Positions 1 through 8,360 of a stretch of DNA of 64,000 nucleotides are shown here, in pieces; positions within the stretch are counted from its first letter, which is position 1; every line of letters starts with the position of its first letter. The notes under the pieces were generated by a model. That model was given only the letters and a program-made list of their open reading frames with translations. It did not search any database and had not been told where the DNA came from. The stretch lies in contig JAHCHO010000006.1 in the NCBI GenBank assembly GCA_026129685.1, positions 1-64,000 of the forward strand, written 5' to 3'. The stretch is from Fimbriimonadaceae bacterium (lineage in GTDB: Bacteria > Armatimonadota > Fimbriimonadia > Fimbriimonadales > Fimbriimonadaceae). The translations under genes and the position numbers were made by a program.

Positions 1-64
1 CCGTCCCGATCCCGACCGCCGGAACCGGGCGTCTTGCACCCTCCGCGTTCCATACTAGACCCCG

Positions 65-1606
65 GTGTCGACGACCGACTCGAACCCGCCAAAGCGAACT
101 CTCTCCGCCATCGCGTTCACCGATGCGGTCGGCTTCAGTGCCCAGGCCAACCAGAACGAGGAGCCGGCCCTTGATGCCCTCAAGCGCGACCTTGACCTGA
201 TCCGCGAAACCGCCGGTCGGTTCGACGGCCAGGTCGTCAAGGGCACCGGCGACGGTCTGATGCTCCGCTTCGACAGCGCCGTCCAAGCTGTCGAGTGTGC
301 CCTCGACGTCCAAAGACGGTTCGCCGAACGCACCGAACCCGGTTACTCGCACCGCATCGGGATCCACCTTGGTGACGTCTTGGTGACCGACGACGATGCC
401 CTTGGCGACGGCGTGAACATCGCCTCCCGACTTCAGCAGGTCGCCTTGCCGGGCGGCATCTGCATTTCCCAGACGGTCTACGACGTCGTGAAGAGTCGCA
501 TCGTCCCACTCCACGTCGTCCCGATGGGCGCTCAACAACTCAAGAACATCGAGAGCCCGATCCAGGCGTACCAGATCACGGGCGACGGCGAAGTCGCAAC
601 CCGCGTTCCCACAAAGACGCGGGCGCGGTCCGAGCACTCGTCGCGCCGACTTATCGTGTGGGTGTCCCTACTCATCGTCGCCATCGCCGCCTCACAGGTC
701 TACGTCATCCGCAATCTCCTGAACCGTCCGCCCGTTCGCGAGATCATCCGCACCGTCCCCGTGCCAACCCCGACCGTATCGGCGCCGCCCAACGTCCCTT
801 CCGATGCAGACCCGGACGGCGGTACGAAGGCGCCCGATGCCGCGTCACCTGCGAGCACGAACGCTCCGCGCGTGCCCGATCCCGCCGACGCCGCGAAGGA
901 GTCGACCTCCAAGGGTATTGGCGAAGCGCTGGAAATGACGCGGAACATCAAAGACCTGACCCGGCGCTTCGCCCAAATCGAGGGTCTCGACCTGGACAAA
1001 CTCGATGAAACCGGGGACCTGCCGCCCGAAGCCAAAGAACGGATCATGCGGCTCGTCGGCGAGGCCACCGAACTGCGCGGGGCGATGCCCGAATACCGGG
1101 AAGCCCGCGACCGCTTCATGCCCGTCTACGATTTCGCCGGCTTCGTCGCCTGGCTCAACGAGCGCCCCAAAGTCAAGGAGACCACCATCGGACGCGGCCT
1201 GATCGCGCGCCTCGCCCAACTGGAGGACCTGCGCGTCTGGTTGGCCGAACGCCTTGCCGAAGTGACGGCGGATTCGCCCTTGGCCGTCGAAACACCCTCC
1301 GAGTCGCTCGAGGTCTGGGGAGACGGCGGCCGCGTCGCCGTCCGTAAGAGCGGCGCGACCACGCTGGTCGAATGGGCCGCCCTCGAGCCGTACCGGTTCT
1401 ACGCCATCGGCCGCGAGTTGATCGACCGAAACGGGCGCCGCCCGGACTCGCTCCGCCAAACCCGCGCCCTTGACGTGTTCCGCCGCGAGTACGACCTGAA
1501 GGGGGTCACCCCTCCGCAGGGACGTCCCGCATCCCGGGTATCAGTCGAACGAGAATCCGATCCGCCGAAACGTCCCTCACAAACGCCTCCACCGCCGGGA
1601 TCATGA
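65..1606 (+). CDS. Membrane-tethered class III adenylate/guanylate cyclase
   Basis: The predicted 513-residue protein begins at a GTG codon and has a class III nucleotidyl cyclase domain over residues about 10-175. Metal-binding aspartates are seen at D20 (FTDAVGFS) and D63 (GTGDGLMLRF), and the transition-state pair N118/R122 in GDGVNIASR. It should make a cyclic nucleotide from ATP or GTP; substrate choice cannot be read safely. A single membrane segment follows at about 196-215, then a Pro/Ala/Asp-rich linker (220-290) and a helical tail. The order cyclase-membrane-tail is the reverse of the usual sensor-first arrangement, so the tail probably lies outside the cytoplasm. Its last 101 bases overlap the convergent rimM gene. 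Confidence 0.85.
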   Translation: MSTTDSNPPKRTLSAIAFTDAVGFSAQANQNEEPALDALKRDLDLIRETAGRFDGQVVKGTGDGLMLRFDSAVQAVECALDVQRRFAERTEPGYSHRIGIHLGDVLVTDDDALGDGVNIASRLQQVALPGGICISQTVYDVVKSRIVPLHVVPMGAQQLKNIESPIQAYQITGDGEVATRVPTKTRARSEHSSRRLIVWVSLLIVAIAASQVYVIRNLLNRPPVREIIRTVPVPTPTVSAPPNVPSDADPDGGTKAPDAASPASTNAPRVPDPADAAKESTSKGIGEALEMTRNIKDLTRRFAQIEGLDLDKLDETGDLPPEAKERIMRLVGEATELRGAMPEYREARDRFMPVYDFAGFVAWLNERPKVKETTIGRGLIARLAQLEDLRVWLAERLAEVTADSPLAVETPSESLEVWGDGGRVAVRKSGATTLVEWAALEPYRFYAIGRELIDRNGRRPDSLRQTRALDVFRREYDLKGVTPPQGRPASRVSVERESDPPKRPSQTPPPPGS

Positions 1607-2024
1607 GTTCGCCGACGACCAGTACGGCGTGAGCCGGATTCTCCAGGATCTCGTCCACCCGGCCCAACAACTCGCCTTCCTCCGTTCGGACCTCGCGGCC
1701 GAGCAGATCCTCGAGCAACACCGTGTCCTCGTCCAACTCCGGACGTTCTGAGGCCAGCGCCTCCACATACTGCCACTGCCTTGCCTTCGCCGCGTCCACG
1801 TTCGCCACGCCGTCGACCATCAGCAACACCCGCCCCTGGTGCCAGCGCGACCCCCGGATCACGAAGTCGTCGCCCCCCACCCGAACGTGCCGCCCCTTCT
1901 CGAAGCGCTCCGCGAACTCGGTCGATGGCTCGACCTTCATCTCGCCGCGCAACCCGAAAGCACCGACCACCTGACCGATCCGAACGTGTTCTTCCGCCAC
2001 CGCGTTCAGTGTGACACCCTCCAA
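1506..2024 (-). CDS. rimM: 16S rRNA processing protein RimM
   Basis: RimM assists maturation of the 30S ribosomal subunit and binds ribosomal protein S19. The 172-residue product has the typical N-terminal barrel beginning VRIGQVVGAFGLRGEMKV (about 14-31) and a C-terminal PRC-barrel (about 100-165) with ENPAHAVLVV. It closes the ffh-rpsP-khpA-rimM operon, the common bacterial order, but trmD and rplS do not follow; the convergent cyclase does, and the two 3' ends overlap by 101 bases. The start is uncertain: the longest form uses TTG at 2024, while a GTG at 2000 gives the more usual N-terminus. A terminator-like hairpin lies just upstream, so rimM may be expressed at a lower level than the genes before it. 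Confidence 0.92.
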   Translation of the reverse strand: MEGVTLNAVAEEHVRIGQVVGAFGLRGEMKVEPSTEFAERFEKGRHVRVGGDDFVIRGSRWHQGRVLLMVDGVANVDAAKARQWQYVEALASERPELDEDTVLLEDLLGREVRTEEGELLGRVDEILENPAHAVLVVGELMIPAVEAFVRDVSADRILVRLIPGMRDVPAEG

Positions 2025-2040
2025 CCGCCTCTACCAAGAC

Positions 2041-2074
2041 AAAAGCGCCCCGGACTCGCGAGAGCCCGGGGCGC
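2041..2074 (-). terminator. Hairpin with T-run between khpA and rimM
   Basis: A 9-bp GC-rich stem (gcgccccgg at 2045-2053 pairs with 2066-2074, 12-nt loop) is followed on the minus strand by TTTT at 2044-2041. This fits a Rho-independent terminator placed inside the operon, 17 bases before the rimM start. It may be an attenuator that lowers rimM transcription. Confidence 0.7.
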
Positions 2075-2098
2075 CTGGAGCTAGACCTCGAACGGAGG

Positions 2099-2338
2099 CT
2101 ACTCCGTCACGATCTTGACGAACGCCTTTTCTTTCTCTTTCGCCGCGACGCAACTCACGACGGACCGAATGGCCGAGACCACCCGTCCGCCCTTGCCGAT
2201 CAGCTTGCCCACGTCGTCCGCGCACACCTTCACGTTGAACGTACGGGTATGGCCCCGAAAGTCCTCTTCGATCTCCATCAGGTCGGGACGCTCGATCACA
2301 GAGCCGACGAGGTGCTCGACAAAAGGTCGGTAGCTCAT
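2099..2338 (-). CDS. khpA: KH-domain RNA-binding protein KhpA (YlqC family)
   Basis: This 79-residue single KH-domain protein binds RNA; in Gram-positive bacteria KhpA pairs with KhpB and affects cell division and small-RNA biology. The RNA-binding GxxG loop is visible as GKGG at residues 48-51 in [14 protein letters not shown]. Length and composition match the family. The ATG overlaps the rpsP stop codon (4-base overlap), which indicates translational coupling. No KhpB/Jag partner is present in the window. Confidence 0.9.
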   Translation of the reverse strand: MSYRPFVEHLVGSVIERPDLMEIEEDFRGHTRTFNVKVCADDVGKLIGKGGRVVSAIRSVVSCVAAKEKEKAFVKIVTE

Positions 2339-2694
2339 GCTTCGGTTGCCGCAGCGGCGGGGACGTCGAGCGCCGACGAGACCGACGTGGCCGCCGTGCG
2401 CTTGTCGAGGAATCCGTAGTCCTTCTTCGCGTTCGGACGCTCGGCGAAGAACCGCTCGAGAACGCCTTCTTTGTTCAGAAGGTAGGCGACGGTCTCCGAA
2501 GGCTGGGCGCCGTTCATCAACCAGTGCAGAGCCCGGTCCGCGTCGATCTGGACGTGTTTCGGGGCCACGTTCGGGTTGTACGTTCCGATCGTCTCCACGA
2601 AGCGGCCGTTGCGGCCCGCCAAGCTCGGGGCGACGACAACCCGGTAAAAGGGTCGCGCCTTGGATCCCATCCGTCGCAATCTGATCTTAACCAT
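2335..2694 (-). CDS. rpsP: 30S ribosomal protein S16
   Basis: The 119-residue protein starts [20 protein letters not shown], the hallmark of S16, which is needed for 30S assembly. The S16 core occupies about residues 1-85; a 30-residue Ala/Thr-rich C-terminal extension follows, longer than in E. coli. It lies 18 bases after ffh and overlaps khpA by 4 bases, so ffh, rpsP and khpA are probably one transcript. Confidence 0.97.
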   Translation of the reverse strand: MVKIRLRRMGSKARPFYRVVVAPSLAGRNGRFVETIGTYNPNVAPKHVQIDADRALHWLMNGAQPSETVAYLLNKEGVLERFFAERPNAKKDYGFLDKRTAATSVSSALDVPAAAATEA

Positions 2695-2712
2695 AGCGAA
2701 ATCGTTTTCGTC

Positions 2713-4044
2713 CTACCGCCGAAGACCGCGTTTCTTGAACCGGTGCTCCATCTTGACCATCTGTTTCATACCCCGCCGCATCTCGTAGAGCTGCTTGAGG
2801 AGGGCGTTGACGTCTTCGACGGTCGAACCGGAACCAGCGGCGATCCGCTTTCGGCGCGAACCATTGATTATATCCGGGTTGGAGCGCTCCTTGTGCGTCA
2901 TGCTCAGGATGATCGCCTCGATCCGGTTCACATGGGAGTCGTCGAGTTTGTCGAGCGCCTCTTCCGGCACCATCCCGCTGACCCCCGGGATCATCTTGAT
3001 CACGTTTCGCAACGGCCCCATCCGACGCATCGTCGCAAACTGCGACAGCATGTCGTGGAAGTCGAGCCCACCCTTCCGGATCTTCCCCTCGAGCGCCTCT
3101 GCCTCGTCCCGGTCGATCGCTTGCTCGGCTTTCTCGATGATGCCGAGCACGTCGCCCATCCCGATGATCCGGCCCGCCATCCGATCCGGATAGAACCGGT
3201 CGAGCGCGTCCACCGCCTCCCCAATACCGATGAACCGAACGGGAACGCCCGTCGCGGCCTTCACGCTCAGCACCGCTCCCCCGCGCGCGTCGCCGTCCAG
3301 CTTGGTGAAGATGGCCCCCGTCGGAGGAACCGTCGCCGCGAAGCTCTGGGCCACGTTCACCGCCTCCTGGCCCGTCGTTGAGTCGAGTACCAGGAACGTC
3401 TCGCTCGGCTTGACCGCTGTGTGCACCTGCTGCAGTTCCGCCATCAGCGCCTCGTCGATCGTGAGCCGTCCGGCCGTGTCCACGATCAGCACGTCCAGCA
3501 TCAGGTGCCGACACCGTTCGAGCGCTTCCTTGGCGATCTGCACCGGCGTCGAGCCGTCCGTTCGGGCGTATACGGGAACGCCGACCTGCTCGCCCAAAAC
3601 CTGGAGTTGGTGAATCGCCGCCGGCCTTTGCGCGTCGCAGGCCGCCATCATCGCCGACTTCCCTTCCTTCTTCAGCCAGGCGGCGAGCTTGGCCGACGTG
3701 GTCGTTTTGCCGGAGCCCTGCAGGCCGCACATCAGCACCACCGTTGGCGGCGAAGGAGACCAGTTGAACTTGGGCGCTTCGCCGCCCAGCATCTCCACGA
3801 GTTCGTCCCGCACGATCTTGACGATCGTCTGATCGGCCGTAAGGCTCGCGAACACGTCCTCGCCGACCGCGCGCTCCTTCACCCGCTTGATGAAGTCCTT
3901 GGCGACCGCGAAGTTTACGTCCGCCTCCAAGAAGGCGACGCGAATCTCGCGCAGGACCTCCGTGACGTCGTCCTCGGTGAGTTTGCCCTTCCGGCGGAGG
4001 CCCGCGAAAACGTTCGCCAAGCGACGCGTCAGGTTGTCGAGCAT
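2713..4044 (-). CDS. ffh: Signal recognition particle protein Ffh (SRP54)
   Basis: Ffh is the GTPase of the signal recognition particle; it binds signal sequences and 4.5S RNA and docks with FtsY to deliver nascent membrane proteins. The 443-residue product has an N domain (about 1-90), a G domain with P-loop GLQGSGKT (107-114), DAQRPAA (137-143), VDTAGR and TKLDG, then a Met-rich M domain with ERSNPDIINGSRRKRIA for RNA binding and a basic Met-rich tail. The ATG at 4044 (MLDNLTRRLANVF) was chosen because it matches the family N-terminus; the frame stays open upstream but would run into the divergent glycosyltransferase gene, which starts 47 bases away. Confidence 0.97.
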   Translation of the reverse strand: MLDNLTRRLANVFAGLRRKGKLTEDDVTEVLREIRVAFLEADVNFAVAKDFIKRVKERAVGEDVFASLTADQTIVKIVRDELVEMLGGEAPKFNWSPSPPTVVLMCGLQGSGKTTTSAKLAAWLKKEGKSAMMAACDAQRPAAIHQLQVLGEQVGVPVYARTDGSTPVQIAKEALERCRHLMLDVLIVDTAGRLTIDEALMAELQQVHTAVKPSETFLVLDSTTGQEAVNVAQSFAATVPPTGAIFTKLDGDARGGAVLSVKAATGVPVRFIGIGEAVDALDRFYPDRMAGRIIGMGDVLGIIEKAEQAIDRDEAEALEGKIRKGGLDFHDMLSQFATMRRMGPLRNVIKMIPGVSGMVPEEALDKLDDSHVNRIEAIILSMTHKERSNPDIINGSRRKRIAAGSGSTVEDVNALLKQLYEMRRGMKQMVKMEHRFKKRGLRR

Positions 4045-4090
4045 GGGGTGGCAGAGTGTACCTGCGACCTTCCAAGTATCATAGCGACCA

Positions 4091-4810
4091 ATGTCCGGCG
4101 CGCCGCCCGACTCCGAACGACCCGAGGTCAGCATCCTGGTGCCCGCGCTGAACGAGCAGGACACCATCGCCGAGGTCGTCGAGCGGCTCCTCCAAGTGCC
4201 TCTCCGGACCCAGATCGTCGTGATCGACGACGGGAGCACCGACCAGACGTCCGCGATCCTAGAGCGCTACCGCGACCGTATCGTCGTCCTCCGCAACGAA
4301 CGCCCCGGCGGCAAGGGCAACGCGATCCGCCGAGCCCTCCCCCTGGCGACGGGCGATGCCGTGATCGTGCAGGACGCGGACCTGGAGTACTTCCCCGAGG
4401 AGATTCCCCTCTTGGTGGCCCCCATCCTCGCCCGTCGGCGCAACGTCGTGTACGGTTCGCGATTCGCCCGCGGGTTGCCCGCCAGCATGGCCCTCCCGAA
4501 CAAGATCGTCAACGTGCTCCTCGCCCTCGCCGTGCGACTGCTCTACTTTCGTCGTATCACCGACGAGGCGACCTGTTACAAGGCGTTCCGTACCTCTCTG
4601 CTCCGCCGGATGGACCTCCGTTGCGAGCGCTTCGAGTTCTGCCCCGAGGTCACCGCCAAGGCGATCCGCCTCGGCGAGGCGATCGAGGAGATTCCGATCC
4701 GCTACGTCGCCCGGTCGAAGGAGGCGGGCAAGAAGATCCGCTGGACTGACGCCCCCGACGCCTTCTGGACCCTCTTGCGCTACCGCCTTTGGAAGCCGCG
4801 CCGACGCTAG
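4091..4810 (+). CDS. Family 2 glycosyltransferase (dolichyl-phosphate mannose synthase-like)
   Basis: The 239-residue protein has a GT-A fold: VSILVPALNEQDTI near residue 15, the nucleotide-binding IDDGSTD, GGKGNAIRRAL, and the metal-binding DAD motif in VQDADLEY. It resembles polyprenyl-phosphate mannosyl/glucosyl transferases that move a sugar from a nucleotide donor to a lipid carrier or glycan. No C-terminal membrane segments are present, so it is probably cytosolic or peripheral. The exact acceptor is unknown. It is transcribed divergently from ffh, with a 46-base shared promoter region. Confidence 0.85.
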   Translation: MSGAPPDSERPEVSILVPALNEQDTIAEVVERLLQVPLRTQIVVIDDGSTDQTSAILERYRDRIVVLRNERPGGKGNAIRRALPLATGDAVIVQDADLEYFPEEIPLLVAPILARRRNVVYGSRFARGLPASMALPNKIVNVLLALAVRLLYFRRITDEATCYKAFRTSLLRRMDLRCERFEFCPEVTAKAIRLGEAIEEIPIRYVARSKEAGKKIRWTDAPDAFWTLLRYRLWKPRRR

Positions 4811-5097
4811 ATGCATTGGGTTGGACCTCCTTGCGGCGGCTCCGGGACGCGCCTGCCCGAATCGACCCCTCTCGACCGTGCGACGTGGCGCCAAGTACGA
4901 GGCGGCGAACCCCGCAACGCGAGTCCGTGGCCCAGATCGCGCCGCGTCGGAGACCGCCCGGACCTCGCTCGGTTGACAATCGAGCGCTCCGGCCCTCAAA
5001 AGAACCAACGATCCAACGCGGTTCCTCCGGAGCACCGGGGCGTCGAGCGCAAAAGGAGCGAACAGAGGCGCCCCATTAGCCTTCGTGCGGGCTCGGG

Positions 5098-5223
5098 CCG
5101 CGACTCCTCGCGGAACGTCGGACTCGGGACGAAGGTCCCACGCGGCGAGGGCGTTCCCGGTGCGCGCGCGGAGCGCGCGGGCAAGGCCCGACGCCAAGAA
5201 GTAACATCCAACCGGCGTCGGGC
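5098..5223. repeat. Cluster of four consecutive hairpins upstream of the GH1 gene
   Basis: The 4811-5255 intergenic stretch has no convincing gene. In its last third four inverted repeats follow each other: ccgcga/tcgcgg (5098-5113, 4-nt loop), gggac/gtccc (5126-5139, GAAG loop), cgcgcg/cgcgcg (5165-5179, 3-nt loop) and gcccgacgcc/ggcgtcgggc (5186-5223, perfect 10-bp arms, 18-nt loop). This density suggests a structured RNA leader for the beta-glucosidase gene or a REP-like interspersed element. Which one applies cannot be decided without genome-wide comparison. A TTGACA hexamer at 4973-4978 has no good -10 partner. Confidence 0.5.
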
Positions 5224-5255
5224 GACTTCGCGGCGGCGCATGAGGCAGGCTGGAC

Positions 5256-6605
5256 ATGGCATTCAAGGATGGATTCGTTTGGGGCGTCGCGACGGCGTCC
5301 TACCAGATCGAGGGCGGGTGGCAGGACGACGGCAAGGGACCTTCCGTGTGGGACGCGCTCTGCCGTAGGCCGGGCGCGGTCTTCCAAGGCCACACCGGGG
5401 ATGTCGCCTGCGACCACTATCACCGCTACGCCGAAGATGCCGACCTGCTCACCCGGCTCGGGGCCAAAGCCTATCGGTTCTCCGTGTCGTGGCCGCGCGT
5501 GTTGCCTCAAGGCGTCGGCAAGGCGAACGAGCCCGGCCTGGCTTTTTACGATCGGCTGGTGGACACCCTCCTCGAACGGGGAATCGAGCCGTATCTCACC
5601 CTGTTTCACTGGGATTACCCCCTCGCTCTGTACCACCGGGGCGGCTGGTTGCACCAAGACTCGCCGGATTGGTTCGCCGACTACACTCGCCTGATCGCCG
5701 AGCGCCTTGGCGACCGCGTGGGATTCTGGATGACCCAAAACGAGCCGCAGTGCTACCTCGGGCTTGGCCACGTTACCGGCAACCATGCGCCCGGGCTCAA
5801 ACTGGGGTGGGGCGAGTTCGTCACGATCCATCGCAATTCTCTGCTTGCCCACGGGAAGTCCGTGCAGGCCATCCGTGCCTACGCGAAACGCCCGTCGCAG
5901 ATCTCCTTTGCGCCCGTCGGGTCCTCGACCATCCCCGCCTCGCTCGATTCCAAGGATGTCGACGCCGCCCGAGACCGCGACGACGTCCTCACCCATCCGA
6001 CCTGCTGGCACCGGGCCCTCTTCCTCGATCCTCCCATCCTGGGAACCCTGCCCAAGGGCTTCGACGAGGTGTTCGGCAAGTACGGGGTCACCATCTCGGA
6101 CGACGACCTGCGGACCATCAAACAGCCTCTCGACTTCCTGGGCCTGAACTACTACAGCTCGCAACGCGTCCGGGCCACCGAGAACGGCGTCGAGCGCCTT
6201 GAGTACCCCGAGGGGTACCCGCAGACCAACATGGGCTGGCCCGTGACGCCCGAAGGGTTCTACTGGATGGTCAAGCAGCACTGGGAGCGCTATGGCCTCC
6301 CGATCCTGATCACCGAAAACGGCATGGCGGGAACGGACTGGGTCTCGGACGATGGCGCCGTCCACGATCCGCAACGCATCGACTTCACCAGGAAGTATCT
6401 GCGCGAACTCAAGCGCGCGATGGACGAGGGAATGGACGTGCGCGGATACCTCCACTGGTCGTTCATGGACAACTTCGAGTGGGCCGAAGGCTACTCAAAG
6501 CGCTTCGGACTGGTCCACGTGGACTACCAGACGCAGAAACGAACCATCAAGGACTCCGGCCACTGGTACCGAACCGTCATCGAGGCGAACGGCGCGAACC
6601 TCTGA
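5256..6605 (+). CDS. GH1 beta-glucosidase
   Basis: The 449-residue enzyme is a full-length glycoside hydrolase family 1 protein that removes terminal beta-linked glucose (or related sugars) from oligosaccharides by a retaining mechanism. The acid/base glutamate is E163 in MTQNEPQ and the nucleophile is E354 in ITENG. The N-terminal FVWGVATASYQIEG and C-terminal WSFMDNFEWAEGYSKRFGL are family signatures that form the -1 sugar site. There is no signal peptide, so it acts in the cytoplasm on imported oligosaccharides. ATG at 5256 follows a gaggcagg stretch. A strong hairpin follows the stop, so it is probably monocistronic. Confidence 0.95.
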   Translation: MAFKDGFVWGVATASYQIEGGWQDDGKGPSVWDALCRRPGAVFQGHTGDVACDHYHRYAEDADLLTRLGAKAYRFSVSWPRVLPQGVGKANEPGLAFYDRLVDTLLERGIEPYLTLFHWDYPLALYHRGGWLHQDSPDWFADYTRLIAERLGDRVGFWMTQNEPQCYLGLGHVTGNHAPGLKLGWGEFVTIHRNSLLAHGKSVQAIRAYAKRPSQISFAPVGSSTIPASLDSKDVDAARDRDDVLTHPTCWHRALFLDPPILGTLPKGFDEVFGKYGVTISDDDLRTIKQPLDFLGLNYYSSQRVRATENGVERLEYPEGYPQTNMGWPVTPEGFYWMVKQHWERYGLPILITENGMAGTDWVSDDGAVHDPQRIDFTRKYLRELKRAMDEGMDVRGYLHWSFMDNFEWAEGYSKRFGLVHVDYQTQKRTIKDSGHWYRTVIEANGANL

Positions 6606-6623
6606 CCTCGAAGCAGACCGGAC

Positions 6624-6660
6624 GTGGGCGACCGACGACCTCGGTCGCCCACTTCGCTTC
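6624..6660 (+). terminator. Terminator-like hairpin after the GH1 gene
   Basis: A perfect 12-bp stem (gtgggcgaccga at 6624-6635, tcggtcgcccac at 6641-6652, 5-nt loop) lies 19 bases after the GH1 stop codon and is followed by ttcgcttct, a weak T-rich tail. Confidence 0.65.
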
Positions 6661-6748
6661 TAGAACGGACGGGTGCGCCGGGCAGGGGATCGCGTTCCTC
6701 AGAAACCGAGTGAATCGCGACAACCCCAGGGGGGTCCGATCGAAGATC

Positions 6749-6967
6749 CTAGCCTCCGATCGGCTCGAGCCGGCGTTGCACTTGCCCATGACCAAGGGCC
6801 AGAGATGCGGATGATGACGAATTGCACCGTGAGATACAGAATTCGGCAAGTTTTCGCAACGCACGCTCGGAAGTCGGGTCCAACGTCTGCGGGCTGGTCA
6901 TCGCCATGCCCAACAGCGCGTAGGCTTCCTCTTCCGACAGTTCGAGCCCCCCGCGTTTGGTGACCAT
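6749..6967 (-). CDS. Small hypothetical protein with a strong Shine-Dalgarno
   Basis: This 72-residue protein is not recognised from a named family. The ATG at 6967 follows a good ribosome site (ggaggt, 9 bases upstream), which argues that it is real. It starts MVTKRGGLELSEEEAYALLG and continues with an acidic helix and ALRKLAEFCISRC, so it appears all-helical; the Ser-rich tail may be poorly folded. No signal peptide or membrane segment is seen. It is alone on the minus strand between the GH1 and dockerin genes. Confidence 0.55.
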   Translation of the reverse strand: MVTKRGGLELSEEEAYALLGMAMTSPQTLDPTSERALRKLAEFCISRCNSSSSASLALGHGQVQRRLEPIGG

Positions 6968-7121
6968 AAGGGCCTACCTCCCATGCGAGAGTATCGTCAT
7001 TCTAGACGATGCTCCCCCCCTTCCTGTTCGTACATTCTTGCGCAACATTCGCAACCTTTGATGAATTCATCGGAAGGCCACCACCGCTTGGCAAGGCGCG
7101 CGACCCGTCGGCTTGGGTTCA

Positions 7122-8360
7122 ATGGTCGGCAACGTCATGCGCACCGAGTCCCTCGCTCGCACCATCGGCTGGACGGCGATCCTCGCCGCCGCCTCCGTCG
7201 CCTCGTCCCAGACCTGGCCGGACCACCTCGTATGGGCGGATCGGCTGGTCACCGACATCCAGCGAGAAGGACTCGCGGGACGCCTCGACAACCTCGACAC
7301 GAACCAGCCCCTGAATCGGTACGGGGGCTCCTTCGGCGAGACGTACGTTCGGATTCGGGGTCACAGCGGGCACACCGTTTCCGAGAACTACTCCCGGTGC
7401 GCGAGTTTCCTCACCCTGTTGCTCAATCGTGTGTACGGCTGGTCCTCGACGTCGTCGACTGGGTCCGCAAGCCCCTACGCCTACCAGTACAACCACCTCT
7501 TTCGCGATTCCGCGAACCTGCCGTCGTCCCCGTTCCAGCGCATCGAGGACTGGAATCAGGTTCAACCCGGCGACGTGCTCGCTGTCGATTACGTCACGCC
7601 ACCCGCTTCCGGCGAGGCGACGGGCCATGCCTTCATCGTGCGCTTCGTGGACTTCGCCAACGGGGTGTTCGACGCCGTCAGCCAACGAACCACGTATGAC
7701 GTCTGGGTGGTGGACTGCTCGTCCTCGCTGCACACCTTTGACACGCGCGTCCTGCCTATGGCGACCGCCCACGGTGCCGGGCGAGGCTGGATTTCCGTTA
7801 CCGCGAACCAGGACGGCACGGTGGCCGGCTACAGGTGGTCCCTCGGGGCAAGCGACTTCTACGACCAGGCGGACCGAGACATGAAGATCGGTCGGTTCAC
7901 GAACGCTCTCCGCTCGTTTCTCGAGGTCTCGGGAAGCGTCGCGTTTTCGAACTCGGTGGTGCCGGACCTTCGGGAGGTGCGCTTCCAAGTGCGGAACGGT
8001 GGGACTGAGGACCACACGACCCTCGTTGAACCAGGAGGGCGGGGCCGGGTCTGGACCGCCGTCGCCCCCGGCACGGTCGAGGTAGCCGTCAAGGCGCCGA
8101 ATTCGCTGCGCCGAACGCTTACCGGCGTGAGCCTGACCACCGGTGGAGTCCAGAACCTAGCCTGGGCACTGACCTTAGGCGACGTGAACGACGACAACAC
8201 GATCAACATCGCCGACTTCCTTCAGCTTCGGGCTGCCTTCGGCAGCACGCCCGCCTCGGCGAACTGGAACGCGGGGGCCGACCTCAATGGCGACCGATCG
8301 GTGAACCTGGCCGACTTCCTGATCCTGCGGTCGAACTTCGGCCAAGCGGGCGACGCCTAA
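7122..8360 (+). CDS. Secreted protein with amidase-like region and C-terminal dockerin repeats
   Basis: The product (about 412 residues from ATG 7122; ATG 7137 is equally possible) begins with a signal peptide ending near VASSQ. Residues about 85-200 look like a CHAP/NlpC-type papain fold: C93 in SRCASFLTLL, QPGDVLAVDY, then H169 in ATGHAFIVRFVD. This assignment is inferred from motif order only. The C-terminus has two dockerin-type calcium-binding repeats (GDVNDDNTINIADFL and ADLNGDRSVNLADFL). Such repeats are common on secreted proteins of this phylum and need not mean a cellulosome. It may cut peptidoglycan or another amide substrate outside the cell. Its stop overlaps accA by 4 bases. Confidence 0.75.
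   Translation: MVGNVMRTESLARTIGWTAILAAASVASSQTWPDHLVWADRLVTDIQREGLAGRLDNLDTNQPLNRYGGSFGETYVRIRGHSGHTVSENYSRCASFLTLLLNRVYGWSSTSSTGSASPYAYQYNHLFRDSANLPSSPFQRIEDWNQVQPGDVLAVDYVTPPASGEATGHAFIVRFVDFANGVFDAVSQRTTYDVWVVDCSSSLHTFDTRVLPMATAHGAGRGWISVTANQDGTVAGYRWSLGASDFYDQADRDMKIGRFTNALRSFLEVSGSVAFSNSVVPDLREVRFQVRNGGTEDHTTLVEPGGRGRVWTAVAPGTVEVAVKAPNSLRRTLTGVSLTTGGVQNLAWALTLGDVNDDNTINIADFLQLRAAFGSTPASANWNAGADLNGDRSVNLADFLILRSNFGQAGDA

Noticed and set aside
4045-4239. N-terminal extension of Ffh
   Set aside because: It would overlap the divergent glycosyltransferase gene, and MLDNLTRRLANVF at 4044 is the normal Ffh start.
4259-5266. Minus-strand open frame across the hairpin element
   Set aside because: It is antisense to the glycosyltransferase for half its length; the remainder coincides with inverted repeats and lacks a ribosome site.
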